From Bacteroidaceae bacterium (GTDB lineage: Bacteria > Bacteroidota > Bacteroidia > Bacteroidales > Bacteroidaceae), in assembly GCA_024398515.1 (NCBI GenBank), contig JAKSIZ010000010.1, positions 1 to 52,031 of the forward strand: a DNA stretch of 52,031 nt. The letters run 5' to 3'. Within the stretch, counting starts at the first letter, position 1. Each line of letters begins with the position of its first letter. Positions 45,501 to 52,031 of this stretch are shown one piece after another. The notes beneath the pieces are model-generated. The model made no database searches. It worked only from the letters and a program-made list of their open reading frames with translations, and was not told the origin of the DNA. A program made the translations under genes and the position numbers.

Positions 45501-45554
45501 TATCGCATCTACAACCTTACCGACGAAGAAATCGCCTTCATCAGCAAATTTTAG
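42510..45554 (+). CDS. Type IIG (Eco57I-like) restriction-modification methyltransferase, probably N-truncated
   Basis: A 1014-aa adenine-specific DNA methyltransferase. Motif I DPAVGSGHF is at 312-320, and the catalytic motif IV NPPY is at 549-552 in GFDIITGNPPYIP. A TaqI-type target-recognition region follows in the C-terminal third (GRYLKYICCILNSSLGHYLISRNAQKTG). Related fused enzymes carry an N-terminal nuclease domain of roughly 250-350 residues before the FYNELLYIMGLEE helix; here that helix begins at residue 24, so the nuclease part seems lost. Only 29 bp separate it from yidC and no promoter is evident, so it may depend on read-through. If active, it would methylate but not cut. Confidence 0.8.
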   Translation: MVDNRAVEPQRDNVYNRNTLNEGFYNELLYIMGLEETKNKTDKVVRIQRLEKDRQSYSLLEQTIRVIVEHPRISDSNELFENALGLVLTWVNRLLFLKLLEAQLSNYQEILTCEKIKSYNDFFDLFLKVLARPSDARDEEARQKFQDVPYLYSSLFEYSKLESDLIPINCLSDGDMDLYPRTILKDKSGRRLEGKINSLKYLLDFLNAYSFGSDTETIDIKRKKKTKTIITAPVLGLVFEKINGYKDGAYFTPSYITEYMSREAIRRVIVDKFCKANDWNCKTIGEVATLIGNDIESKQKANAIVNSITICDPAVGSGHFLVSALNELMLIKYELGILMLHNDAHDSFDKYELHIVDDELVISNPDGFFRYNPADHDSYVVQKTIFEEKKTIIENCLFGVDINPKSVEICHLRLWIELLKNAYYENGELQTLPNIDINIKCGNSLLSKFDVNTKDRIALDKRIEYIIPEYKAMVKRYKTCNDKHERHAIHKEIEQIRHSFEDCFPLDMFGSKKTQQKSYADNTFEWLMEFPETLSDTGQFIGFDIITGNPPYIPLQKLGDESKNYGRMVFNANNELEPLYQTYNAKGDIYSLFYERGLHLLKQGGLLCFITSNKWMRTDYGKSTRRFLLDNVNPKLLIDFPCLQLFDKATVETNILLYSNEKNLHELECAVIDKGRKDSLKHLYTSVAEIKTPCNFNTDDKWIITNEIEQSIQSKIDSIGTPLADPRWGLQPNFGIKTGNNDAFVISSDTRTKILSWCRDEDERVRTSKLLRPLLRGESIGRFSDNWDGTWLVASFPSRRYNIDEYPAVRKYLLSFAYDQLIANGNETIASNHLEEYCKQKLNQSGAEIIVCGKPVHDQSGKTIKSRKATTNKWYETQDNISYWREFKYPKILWKRIGSDLRFTYDDRGFYGLDSTCIMTGRYLKYICCILNSSLGHYLISRNAQKTGTGDLLVSVQAIKPIRLPLPKEEPVALNELCDRIRASYTPETYDAINQEVYRIYNLTDEEIAFISKF

Positions 45555-45568
45555 TATATTCAAGCAGG

Positions 45569-46123
45569 TTAATCGTCGAATCCGTCGCCGCCGCCAAAGC
45601 CACCTTGACGCATACCGCCACCGAATCCACCGCCGAATCCGCCGCGCATACCGCCTCCGGATCCGCCACGCATACCGCCACGGTTCATCATGCGACGCAT
45701 CTGCTTCCGCTGATCCTTCTGATATTTCTCAAACTTCTCGTCGCCAACGATCTTCTTAAGTTCATGGTTATACACTTCCCTTTGCTTGTTCATCTCCGTC
45801 ATCTTTTCAGTCATCTCCTTCATCATAGCCTCACGCATCTCCTTTGTAGGCCTCTTGATTGAGTCCGGAGCCTGTCCGTCAGGGCGTGGACCAAAGTTAG
45901 GGCGCTCCCACATTGAAGCATACTTCTCGTTAAGAGCCTTTACCTGAGCAGCCTGATCCTCGTTTAGTTCCATGTCCTTAGCCATCTTCTCCGAACGTTC
46001 CTCTACTGTCATAGGCTTGAAACCCTGGTGCATACCGCGGTTAGGTCTGCCCTGTGGAGCATTCTGAGCCATAACTGTTCCCATACTAAGCAATGCAATG
46101 ATTGTAAAAATAATCTTTTTCAT
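45569..46123 (-). CDS. Exported Spy/CpxP-like protein (DUF4890)
   Basis: A 184-aa protein with a signal peptide (MKKIIFTIIALLSMGTVMAQ). A helical, methionine- and charge-rich central part (MTVEERSEKMAKDMELNEDQAAQVKALNEKY...) resembles the Spy/CpxP helical fold. The C-terminus (about 150-184) is glycine-rich, made of GGMRGG and GGFGGG-like repeats. Family members are periplasmic and may act as chaperones, but this is not proven here. A TATATTTG -7 box lies on the minus strand at 46195-46202. It is convergent with the methyltransferase gene, only 14 bp away. Confidence 0.78.
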   Translation of the reverse strand: MKKIIFTIIALLSMGTVMAQNAPQGRPNRGMHQGFKPMTVEERSEKMAKDMELNEDQAAQVKALNEKYASMWERPNFGPRPDGQAPDSIKRPTKEMREAMMKEMTEKMTEMNKQREVYNHELKKIVGDEKFEKYQKDQRKQMRRMMNRGGMRGGSGGGMRGGFGGGFGGGMRQGGFGGGDGFDD

Positions 46124-46293
46124 AACCTTGAAATTTTTAATTGTTGAATTTATAATAAGTCTTTTTAACTATGGTCATATCTTTTGCCATCGTTCAAATA
46201 TATTGACGCAAAAACAAGAAAAAGGTTTAACACTCCCACATGATTTTTGCTCTTTCGTCGCAGGTCGTGCTTTATGCCCTCACAAGACGAACG

Positions 46294-46462
46294 TAATACT
46301 CCAGAAAAAACTGCTACAGTTTTCACCCCAAAACTGCTACAGTTTTCAATCCAAAACTGCTACAGTTTTTTGCAGTCGCTATGCTTTGTGCTCATCGCCT
46401 CTTAGGCTATTCTTCGACAAGCGAAGCGCTTCGCGATAACTTTGCAAGCCAAGCGTTCGTGT
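46294..46462. repeat. Palindrome-array element, copy 5 (third core)
   Basis: Three exact 17-bp palindromes AAAACTGCTACAGTTTT (46307-46323, 46330-46346, 46353-46369) separated by the 6-bp spacers CACCCC and CAATCC. A degenerate left arm GAACGTAATACTCC precedes, and AAGCGTTCG appears at about 46453 on the right. It has the same geometry as copies 1-4 with a third, unrelated core. The interval up to the queA end also contains the 14-bp palindrome GCGAAGCGCTTCGC (46421-46434). Confidence 0.93.
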
Positions 46463-46536
46463 CATGGCAGACTACAGATTGTGCATGCAAATACCAACGG
46501 GAAATGCGGAAGTACCAAAAAAAGTTGATATTTGTT

Positions 46537-46556
46537 TGCGCGCGTGCGCGCGCGTA
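46537..46556. other. 20-bp alternating purine-pyrimidine tract
   Basis: TGCGCGCGTGCGCGCGCGTA is a strict pyrimidine-purine alternation dominated by CG steps, the type most prone to Z-DNA. It lies 21 bp beyond the queA stop codon. Confidence 0.8.
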
Positions 46557-46577
46557 ATAATAAGGTGTAATTGCTGT

Positions 46578-47810
46578 CTATGGCTTTATCAAGGAACTGT
46601 CGCCATAACTCAAGAACCGGAACTCGTGAGATAGGGCATAGTCGTAGATTGTATGCCAGTCACCTCCATGAAGGAATGCACTTACGAGAAGGAGTAGTGT
46701 GCTCTTTGGCTGATGGAAGTTTGTGACGAGCCACTTTACGATCTTGTATTCATAACCAGGGGCAATGATTATTTGAGTGCTTCCATGCAGCGATTGCAAG
46801 TCGTGACGGTCCATATAGTTTAGCAATGCATCCATCGACTCCACAGGGGTGAGTGTTTCGCCTTTGTCGTAAGGTTGCCATTGTGTGACGTGAAGGTCGT
46901 AGATTGACAACGATGGGTTTTCACTGACCATGCATCCAAGGTAGTATAGGCTCTCAAGTGTGCGGACACTCGTTGTGCCAACTGCGAGGACTTTGCAATC
47001 ATGGGCAAGAAGGCGTTCGATAGTGTGGCGTGACACGCAGAACGTCTCGCTGTGCATCTCATGGTCGGCAATCTCGGCAGATTTCACTGGTTTGAACGTG
47101 CCAGCACCTACGTGGAGAGTCAACTCCTCGCGTTCAATGCCTTTACTGTCGAGGGCTTTCAGCACTTCGGGAGTGAAGTGAAGTCCGGCAGTTGGTGCAG
47201 CAACACTTCCTTTGATTTTGCTATAAACGGTCTGGTAGGTTCGCTTGTCACTTTCCTGTGTTTCGCGGTTGAGGTAGGGAGGTATTGGCAGTTCGCCAAC
47301 CATGTCGATGAGTTCGGCAAATGACGAAGAACCAGTCCAATTAAATTCAATCAAATAGCCCGTGCCACGTTGACCTTTTAGTTCTGCCGTGAGAGTGAAC
47401 GGCTGGCCGTTTGGCTGTCTAACCGCTAAACAACCATTAAGTTCCAACTTTCCGCCTTTCCACTTTTTCAGGTTACCGACGAGACATACCCATGAGCATT
47501 TGTTATGAGTTTGAAACACTTGTTCGTAATCGGCAGGTTCTGCTGGTTCAAGCAAGAAGACCTCAATCAAAGCACCAGTTGCTTTACGGAAATGTATTCG
47601 TGCCTGAATGACCTTAGTGTTGTTGAAGACCATCAGCGTGCCTGACGGTATGTGGTTGTGCAGGTTGCAGAATACGTCCTCGCTTATTTCGCCTTTGTCG
47701 TAAAGAAGAAGTTTCGACTGATCGCGTTGTTGCAAAGGGAATTTCGCTATCCTATCGTCGGTCAATGGATAGTCGAAATCGTTTATTTGTATGTGTTTTG
47801 TATCTATCAT
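46578..47810 (-). CDS. queA: tRNA preQ1(34) S-adenosylmethionine ribosyltransferase-isomerase
   Basis: A 410-aa enzyme that transfers the ribosyl moiety of SAM to preQ1 in tRNA to make epoxyqueuosine. Family signatures: DYPLTDDRIAKFPLQQRDQSKLL at the start, NNTKVIQARI, SVAAPTAGLHFT, LHVGAGTFKPV and TNFHQPKSTLLLLVSAF. The ATG at 47810 (MIDTKHIQINDF) is chosen over an upstream ATG because it gives the normal family start. It is the last gene of the batDE-pap2-queA operon, 49 bp after the phosphatase gene. Confidence 0.95.
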   Translation of the reverse strand: MIDTKHIQINDFDYPLTDDRIAKFPLQQRDQSKLLLYDKGEISEDVFCNLHNHIPSGTLMVFNNTKVIQARIHFRKATGALIEVFLLEPAEPADYEQVFQTHNKCSWVCLVGNLKKWKGGKLELNGCLAVRQPNGQPFTLTAELKGQRGTGYLIEFNWTGSSSFAELIDMVGELPIPPYLNRETQESDKRTYQTVYSKIKGSVAAPTAGLHFTPEVLKALDSKGIEREELTLHVGAGTFKPVKSAEIADHEMHSETFCVSRHTIERLLAHDCKVLAVGTTSVRTLESLYYLGCMVSENPSLSIYDLHVTQWQPYDKGETLTPVESMDALLNYMDRHDLQSLHGSTQIIIAPGYEYKIVKWLVTNFHQPKSTLLLLVSAFLHGGDWHTIYDYALSHEFRFLSYGDSSLIKP

Positions 47811-47859
47811 TTCTTTGTGGTAATAAAGTGTTGAAACCTTGGTGACAAATCTACGAAGT

Positions 47860-48525
47860 TCAGTTTGCCACAACCGAATGTATTGCTATACAAACGAACA
47901 AGAACAGGAGTATGCATATTACTTCGTCGCAGTCGGACATGGCATAGCCCGCCCGCGTAAGTTTGCGTGAGACGTAGTGGTTTGATGTCGATGCTTGCAT
48001 CTCAAATACTTTCAGGAGCCTGTAGCACAAGATTGCGACAACGATTCCTACAGCCATTCCGACAACAACATCGAGAGGGTAGTGGACTCCAAGGTATATG
48101 CGGCTGAAACAACTCAGCAGTGCCCAAATGCAGAGAAATATCGACATGGACTTGCTACGAACCAATAGACAGATGTAGGTTACCAATCCACAGATGTTGG
48201 CAGCGTGGGCAGAAAAAAAACTGAAACCTTCCGGAGCATAGCCATCGACCAAGACGGAATGTACCGTGGGGTCGTTGCATGGACGAACACGTGCAACCCA
48301 AGGCTTTACGATAACATCAGTGATAATTTCTGTCATGGCAAAGCACAGCAACGCCATGCCTATAGTAAACAACATGCGCGGAATGGTTTCGCTGTTTTTT
48401 ATGACAAGAATGGCTAACATTACATATAGTGGCAACCATACCCACCATGTTGTAATGTCGAGCATAATGTGGTCGAGCACTAATGACTCGCTACCGTTCA
48501 ACGCATGGAATATCGTCTTGTCCAT
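47860..48525 (-). CDS. PAP2-family membrane phosphatase
   Basis: A 221-aa integral membrane phosphatase with about six helices. All three PAP2 motifs are present: KPWVARVRPC (KxxxxxxRP), FSFFSAHAAN (a variant of PSGH, with Ala-His) and SRIYLGVHYPLDV (SRxxxxxHxxxD). Likely substrates are undecaprenyl pyrophosphate, phosphatidylglycerophosphate or lipid A phosphates; the sequence alone does not tell. It starts 3 bp after the bat gene and precedes queA. Confidence 0.88.
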   Translation of the reverse strand: MDKTIFHALNGSESLVLDHIMLDITTWWVWLPLYVMLAILVIKNSETIPRMLFTIGMALLCFAMTEIITDVIVKPWVARVRPCNDPTVHSVLVDGYAPEGFSFFSAHAANICGLVTYICLLVRSKSMSIFLCIWALLSCFSRIYLGVHYPLDVVVGMAVGIVVAILCYRLLKVFEMQASTSNHYVSRKLTRAGYAMSDCDEVICILLFLFVCIAIHSVVAN

Positions 48526-48528
48526 AAT

Positions 48529-51135
48529 CTATATTCTCTCAATCTGTGAATTTTGCAACCATCCACGCTTGCCGTCGTCGAGCTTCACTTCCTTCCAGTC
48601 TTTCATGCTGTCGTCAATGATATGTGCCCTTGTACCCTCGTGAACTACAAACAGATCTGTTCCGTTTTCTGTTGGTGTGCTCTTTACCGAGGCAGCAGAC
48701 GAGACGACAATTACAGTATTGCGTACTTCAATCTGTTTCTTCTGTTGGAATGCTGCGATGATGGAAAGGGCAAATACTATCAGCATGGCAAGTGAGGAAT
48801 AGAAACCAGACTTGCGCACCCATGTCTTGTCGCTGAGCAGATAGACAAGCAACAACGCAAGCATAAGTATAAACGAAGCAATAGCAATAATTGCCCAAGT
48901 GTCGATGCTGAAAATATTAACGATGGTGCGATACCATGTGACGAAGAACATCTCACCTTGTGGAACTATCCTGTCAATGGTTTTTGTCCGAGCCATGTCG
49001 AGGTTGAATCGAATGTCGCCGTCGCCTGGGTCGAGCAGCAGTGCACGTTCATAGTTAATAATTGCACGTGTATAGTTTTTGCTACGGTAATAAGCATTGC
49101 CGAGATTGTAGTAAATGTCAGCACTCTCGCCATCTTTCAACATTTGTTCGTAAAGCGAAACAGCCTTATCGTAATCTTCGTTGACGTATGCCGAGTCGGC
49201 ATCGGCCTTAGTGTCGGCATTGGCAGCAAGAGGCGTAAACATCATCAAACCAAACAAGATGATTGTTGCCGGCATGTGTGACTTCTTGTTCCTCTTCATG
49301 ACATCCTCAATTTTTTCTATCACGTCAGCTACCGATTCATATACTTTTTCCATGTTGCCAACCTTGTCGCCAGGGGCAAAACGTGCGAACTCGCATTCGT
49401 CGAGAGCATTGGTGAATTGGGTTATCAGACTCTCGTCAACATTGGCAGCAGCAAATTTATCGTTGATATTATCTTTTGACAGCAACTCAACTGGCATATT
49501 CAACTTGTCGCCAACATATCCCCATAGCGCTTTTAGCACTTCGTCGTAGAATTCGTCCTGTTTTCCCATCTGCAACAGTTTGCCTGCGAGGCGAAGACGT
49601 TTCGTCGCAACCTTATTTGCCTTCTTTCCTCTCATCTTGGCAACATTTGCATTGTCTATTGCACGCTGACGGAAGATGATGAGTAGGACTACAAAGGCAG
49701 CAAATGCAACGCATATCAAAGTCCAGAATCCTATACTGAGGAAGAAATGGTCGTTTCCTTTTTTCAATTGTGGAGTGCCAGTCTTGATGTGCCTAATGTC
49801 GCTATTTAGTAAGCGCAGTGCTTCTTGTTCGGTGTATTCGCTTCCCGCTTCGCCTTGAAGTACCTCAATGTCGAACGATTGTGATTTTAATGTTTCATAT
49901 TTGCGTGAAGAAGTATTAAAGTATGTGAACTCGACTGGTGGAATAGTGAACTTACCCTTGTGGCGTGGCACGCAAAGGAATTCGTATGTTATATTGCCTT
50001 CCAGACCATTTGAAGTGAGCCGTGTGTTGTCTTCAACCTTTGGGTCGTAACTGTCAAAGTCCTTTGGCATGTGCAGGGTAGGCTGTTTGATGAGCTTCAA
50101 GTTTCCGTTACCAGAGATAATGACGCGTAATTTTATCGGTTCGCCACTCTTGACTTGACTTGGCTCTAATGATGCGTTGATATCAAACGTTCCTACGCCG
50201 CCAGAGAAATTCTTCGGTTTGTCAGGCAGTGGGTCAACTTGTATGCTTACTGCTGGGGCATTGATGTTTTTGTTTACTTCCGTGTATCCTCCACCATTAA
50301 ACAATGCTTCGAATGGGTCGAGACTGGTGTCTTGCATCACGACTGTACCGTGGAAAGTTATACTTGGAATAGTCAGTTTGCCTGTAATCTGGGGGTACAT
50401 TAAGTATTGGCTCCATACGACAGTACGATACATGCGGCCCTTGTATGACTCGGTTGAGAATTGTTTTTGTTGCGGCAATGTAACTTCTTGTGTGTGGAAT
50501 CCTTTCAGGTCAGGCATCTTTCCTTCGAGAGCACTCAAATCGACTTGTGTATATACTTTGTAGGTAAGCAGTATAGGTTCCTGTTCGCAAACTCTATTGC
50601 GTGATGCACTTACGGTGATAAACAGGTCATTACCAGTGATTCTCGTACCAGAATTTCTGATTTGTGACCTTTGCTGAGATTGGCTCGATTGTCCAGACCC
50701 TCCGCTCGAAGCACTTCCACTTGCCATAACCGTAACTGCATTCGAAGTAATTGCCTTGCCTCCGCTTGTTGCCCTTGCAGCCGGAATATTAAATTTGCCA
50801 GCCTTGTTTGCCATCAAAATGTAAGTGAAAGTAGTGGATTCGTTGCTGCTTGTCTTGCCATTGATCATCTGAAAACTCGACGATGTTGATGTGTGAGGCC
50901 CAGTCAAAACCTCAAGACCATCAGGGACATTGCCAAGCCTTATGCCGCTTACGTCGTGTGTCGATATAGAATAAGTAAGTCGGAATTGCTCGCCTACAGC
51001 CACATGTGATGGTGCCTCAGCTCTCAATTCTGCTGCATAAGAGAAACTTGAAATACAGCAAAGTATAACCATCATTAACCCTCTTAGGTATCTTATGTAT
51101 GGGAACTGATATGTATTCTTGTCATTAATGTTCAT
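48529..51135 (-). CDS. BatD-BatE fusion protein (aerotolerance-type)
   Basis: An 868-aa envelope protein joining two proteins usually encoded separately. Residues 1-610 are BatD: a signal sequence (LMMVILCCISSFSYAAE), tandem beta-sandwich domains, a serine/glycine/glutamine-rich linker near 140-160 and one membrane helix (FWTLICVAFAAFVVLLIIF) followed by a cytoplasmic part. From M613 the sequence reads as a complete BatE start, with an internal signal-like helix (ATIILFGLMMFTPLAANA), TPRs (DIYYNLGNAYYRSKNYTRAI), two more helices and a C-terminal SH3-like domain. batA, batB and moxR are not adjacent. It has its own promoter and heads the operon. Confidence 0.88.
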   Translation of the reverse strand: MNINDKNTYQFPYIRYLRGLMMVILCCISSFSYAAELRAEAPSHVAVGEQFRLTYSISTHDVSGIRLGNVPDGLEVLTGPHTSTSSSFQMINGKTSSNESTTFTYILMANKAGKFNIPAARATSGGKAITSNAVTVMASGSASSGGSGQSSQSQQRSQIRNSGTRITGNDLFITVSASRNRVCEQEPILLTYKVYTQVDLSALEGKMPDLKGFHTQEVTLPQQKQFSTESYKGRMYRTVVWSQYLMYPQITGKLTIPSITFHGTVVMQDTSLDPFEALFNGGGYTEVNKNINAPAVSIQVDPLPDKPKNFSGGVGTFDINASLEPSQVKSGEPIKLRVIISGNGNLKLIKQPTLHMPKDFDSYDPKVEDNTRLTSNGLEGNITYEFLCVPRHKGKFTIPPVEFTYFNTSSRKYETLKSQSFDIEVLQGEAGSEYTEQEALRLLNSDIRHIKTGTPQLKKGNDHFFLSIGFWTLICVAFAAFVVLLIIFRQRAIDNANVAKMRGKKANKVATKRLRLAGKLLQMGKQDEFYDEVLKALWGYVGDKLNMPVELLSKDNINDKFAAANVDESLITQFTNALDECEFARFAPGDKVGNMEKVYESVADVIEKIEDVMKRNKKSHMPATIILFGLMMFTPLAANADTKADADSAYVNEDYDKAVSLYEQMLKDGESADIYYNLGNAYYRSKNYTRAIINYERALLLDPGDGDIRFNLDMARTKTIDRIVPQGEMFFVTWYRTIVNIFSIDTWAIIAIASFILMLALLLVYLLSDKTWVRKSGFYSSLAMLIVFALSIIAAFQQKKQIEVRNTVIVVSSAASVKSTPTENGTDLFVVHEGTRAHIIDDSMKDWKEVKLDDGKRGWLQNSQIERI

Positions 51136-51160
51136 ATTTGTTCTACTTTCAAAAACGATG

Positions 51161-51191
51161 CAAAGTTAGTAAATGTTTTCCAATCTGCCAA
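51161..51191 (-). promoter_or_regulatory. Promoter of the batDE-pap2-queA operon
   Basis: TAACTTTG (complement of 51161-51168) with TTG 20 bp upstream (complement of 51189-51191). Confidence 0.65.
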
Positions 51192-51271
51192 TGTATTATA
51201 AATTAAAATATGTGAATATTATTATTCAAGTTTCGCAAACTTAACTTGAGTTATTATATTGTCTTCTTTCT

Positions 51272-51291
51272 CGCGCGTACGCGTATATATA
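51272..51291. other. 20-bp alternating pyrimidine-purine tract
   Basis: CGCGCGTACGCGTATATATA alternates strictly and contains the palindrome CGCGTACGCG. It lies between the divergent bat and rRNA promoters. Confidence 0.8.
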
Positions 51292-51368
51292 ATTATGTAT
51301 TTGCGCAGTCGTTGCCCTGTGTTTCTCTTGACCTGTGTCAAGGTTATGAAAAAAGTTGTTAAAAAAGT

Positions 51369-51409
51369 TTTGTGTTTGCGGAAAAAGTTGTACCTTTGCA
51401 TCCGCTTTC
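51369..51409 (+). promoter_or_regulatory. rRNA operon promoter
   Basis: TTTG at 51369-51372 and TACCTTTG at 51391-51398 (18-bp spacer), then GCATCCGCTTTC. The -7 box and the following bases are identical to the tRNA-Ser promoter. Confidence 0.8.
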
Positions 51410-51635
51410 GCGAAAAAAGTAGCGTTAGCGTATAAAGAAGGCGATTCTTTGAAAGGATTACATAAACAGACGAAGTAGTACGAGAGAACGAGAAAAGGTG
51501 TTCCCTGTCATCCTGCCGTAATGGCAGGAGAAATTCTGCGAATAGCGAAGCAACAGGCGAATGGACCCGATAACGTTTAGGAAAGGATGCGACTCCGGGC
51601 CGGACAGACAGAAAAAGAAATTGAAAGAAATAATT
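51410..51635 (+). other. rRNA leader
   Basis: Transcribed spacer before 16S, without a credible protein frame. It contains the hairpin CCTGCC-GTAAT-GGCAGG (51512-51528). An A/G-rich stretch (AAAAAGAAATTGAAAG) lies just before 16S. Confidence 0.6.
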
Positions 51636-52031
51636 ACAATGAAGAGTTTGATCCTGGCTCAGGATGAACGCTAGCTATAGGCTTAACACATGCAAGTCGA
51701 GGGGCATCATGATCGAAGCTTGCTTTGATTGATGGCGACCGGCGCACTGGTGAGTAACGCGTATCCAACCTGCCCGCCACTGGGGAATAGTCCCCCGAAA
51801 GGGGGTTTAATGCCCCATGTCTCCTCCTGAGGGCATCCGAAAGAGGGGAAAGGAATCCGGTGGCGGATGGGGATGCGTCCGATTAGCTTGTCGGCGGGGT
51901 AACGGCCCACCGAGGCTACGATCGGTAGGGGTTCTGAGAGGAAGGTCCCCCACACTGGTACTGAGACACGGACCAGACTCCTACGGGAGGCAGCAGTGAG
52001 GAATATTGGTCAATGGGCGCAAGCCTGAACC
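51636..52031 (+). rRNA. rrs: 16S ribosomal RNA (5' part)
   Basis: Contains the universal AGAGTTTGATCCTGGCTCAG (from 51643), AACACATGCAAGTCGA, and near the edge CTCCTACGGGAGGCAGCAGT followed by a Bacteroidales-type GGTCAATGGGCGCAAGCC. The 5' end is placed 7 bases before AGAGTTTG by analogy with E. coli numbering. The gene runs off the window. The sequence fits Bacteroidales, probably Prevotellaceae. Confidence 0.97.

Overview
The window comes from a Bacteroidales genome, most likely a Prevotellaceae member. Three things support this: the partial 16S rRNA at the right edge, the Bacteroidetes-type promoters (TTTG / TAnnTTTG, often ending TTTGCA) in front of many genes, and the gene content (DUF3078, DUF4890, Bat proteins, an Nfn-type fusion, S1 with six repeats). 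I worked by reading only; no database search was run, so family names rest on recognised motifs.

Layout. 1-5.3 kb: exbD-like and coaE (+), rsmG (-), a TPR gene (+) and a DUF1573-meaB-ispH operon (-). 5.4-5.6 kb: tRNA-Ser(TGA) with promoter and terminator. 5.6-9.6 kb: sbcD-sbcC. 9.65-16.9 kb: an AT-rich accessory island, all on the minus strand. It holds a type IV AbiEi/AbiEii toxin-antitoxin pair, a membrane-anchored agmatine-deiminase-like protein with a lipoprotein, an HNH-like zinc-finger gene coupled to a frameshifted HEXXH (zincin-like) gene, and the C-terminal half of a tyrosine recombinase that abuts the mnmE stop codon. 16.9-19.2 kb: mnmE and a nucleoside phosphorylase. 19.4-23.1 kb: serS and an NfnAB-like fusion. 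23.2-28.2 kb: a tolC-hlyD-permease-permease export operon with no ATPase gene. 28.5-34.6 kb: pheT-yebC-lipoprotein-lepA and a Crp/Fnr regulator. 34.7-35.0 kb: a stump of a sugar transporter. 35.6-42.5 kb: rpsA, a DUF3078 gene, pyrG and yidC. 42.5-45.6 kb: a type IIG-like methyltransferase that seems to lack its nuclease end. 45.6-51.1 kb: a DUF4890 gene and a batD/batE fusion-pap2-queA operon. 51.2 kb to the end: rRNA promoter, leader and the start of 16S.

Most of the window is housekeeping: translation (tRNA-Ser, serS, pheT, rpsA, lepA, yebC, mnmE, queA, rsmG, 16S), cofactors and isoprenoids (coaE, ispH), CTP synthesis, membrane insertion and DNA repair (sbcDC).

Two things stand out. The first is a family of intergenic elements, seen at five loci, made of palindromes of 16-17 bp separated by exactly 6 bp; three are present wherever the element lies fully inside the window. 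The palindrome itself is swapped between loci (three different cores), while the geometry and the outer GAACGCTTAAGTC-like arms are kept. The second is the island next to mnmE, which pairs a known abortive-infection module with two gene pairs I cannot assign to a described system.
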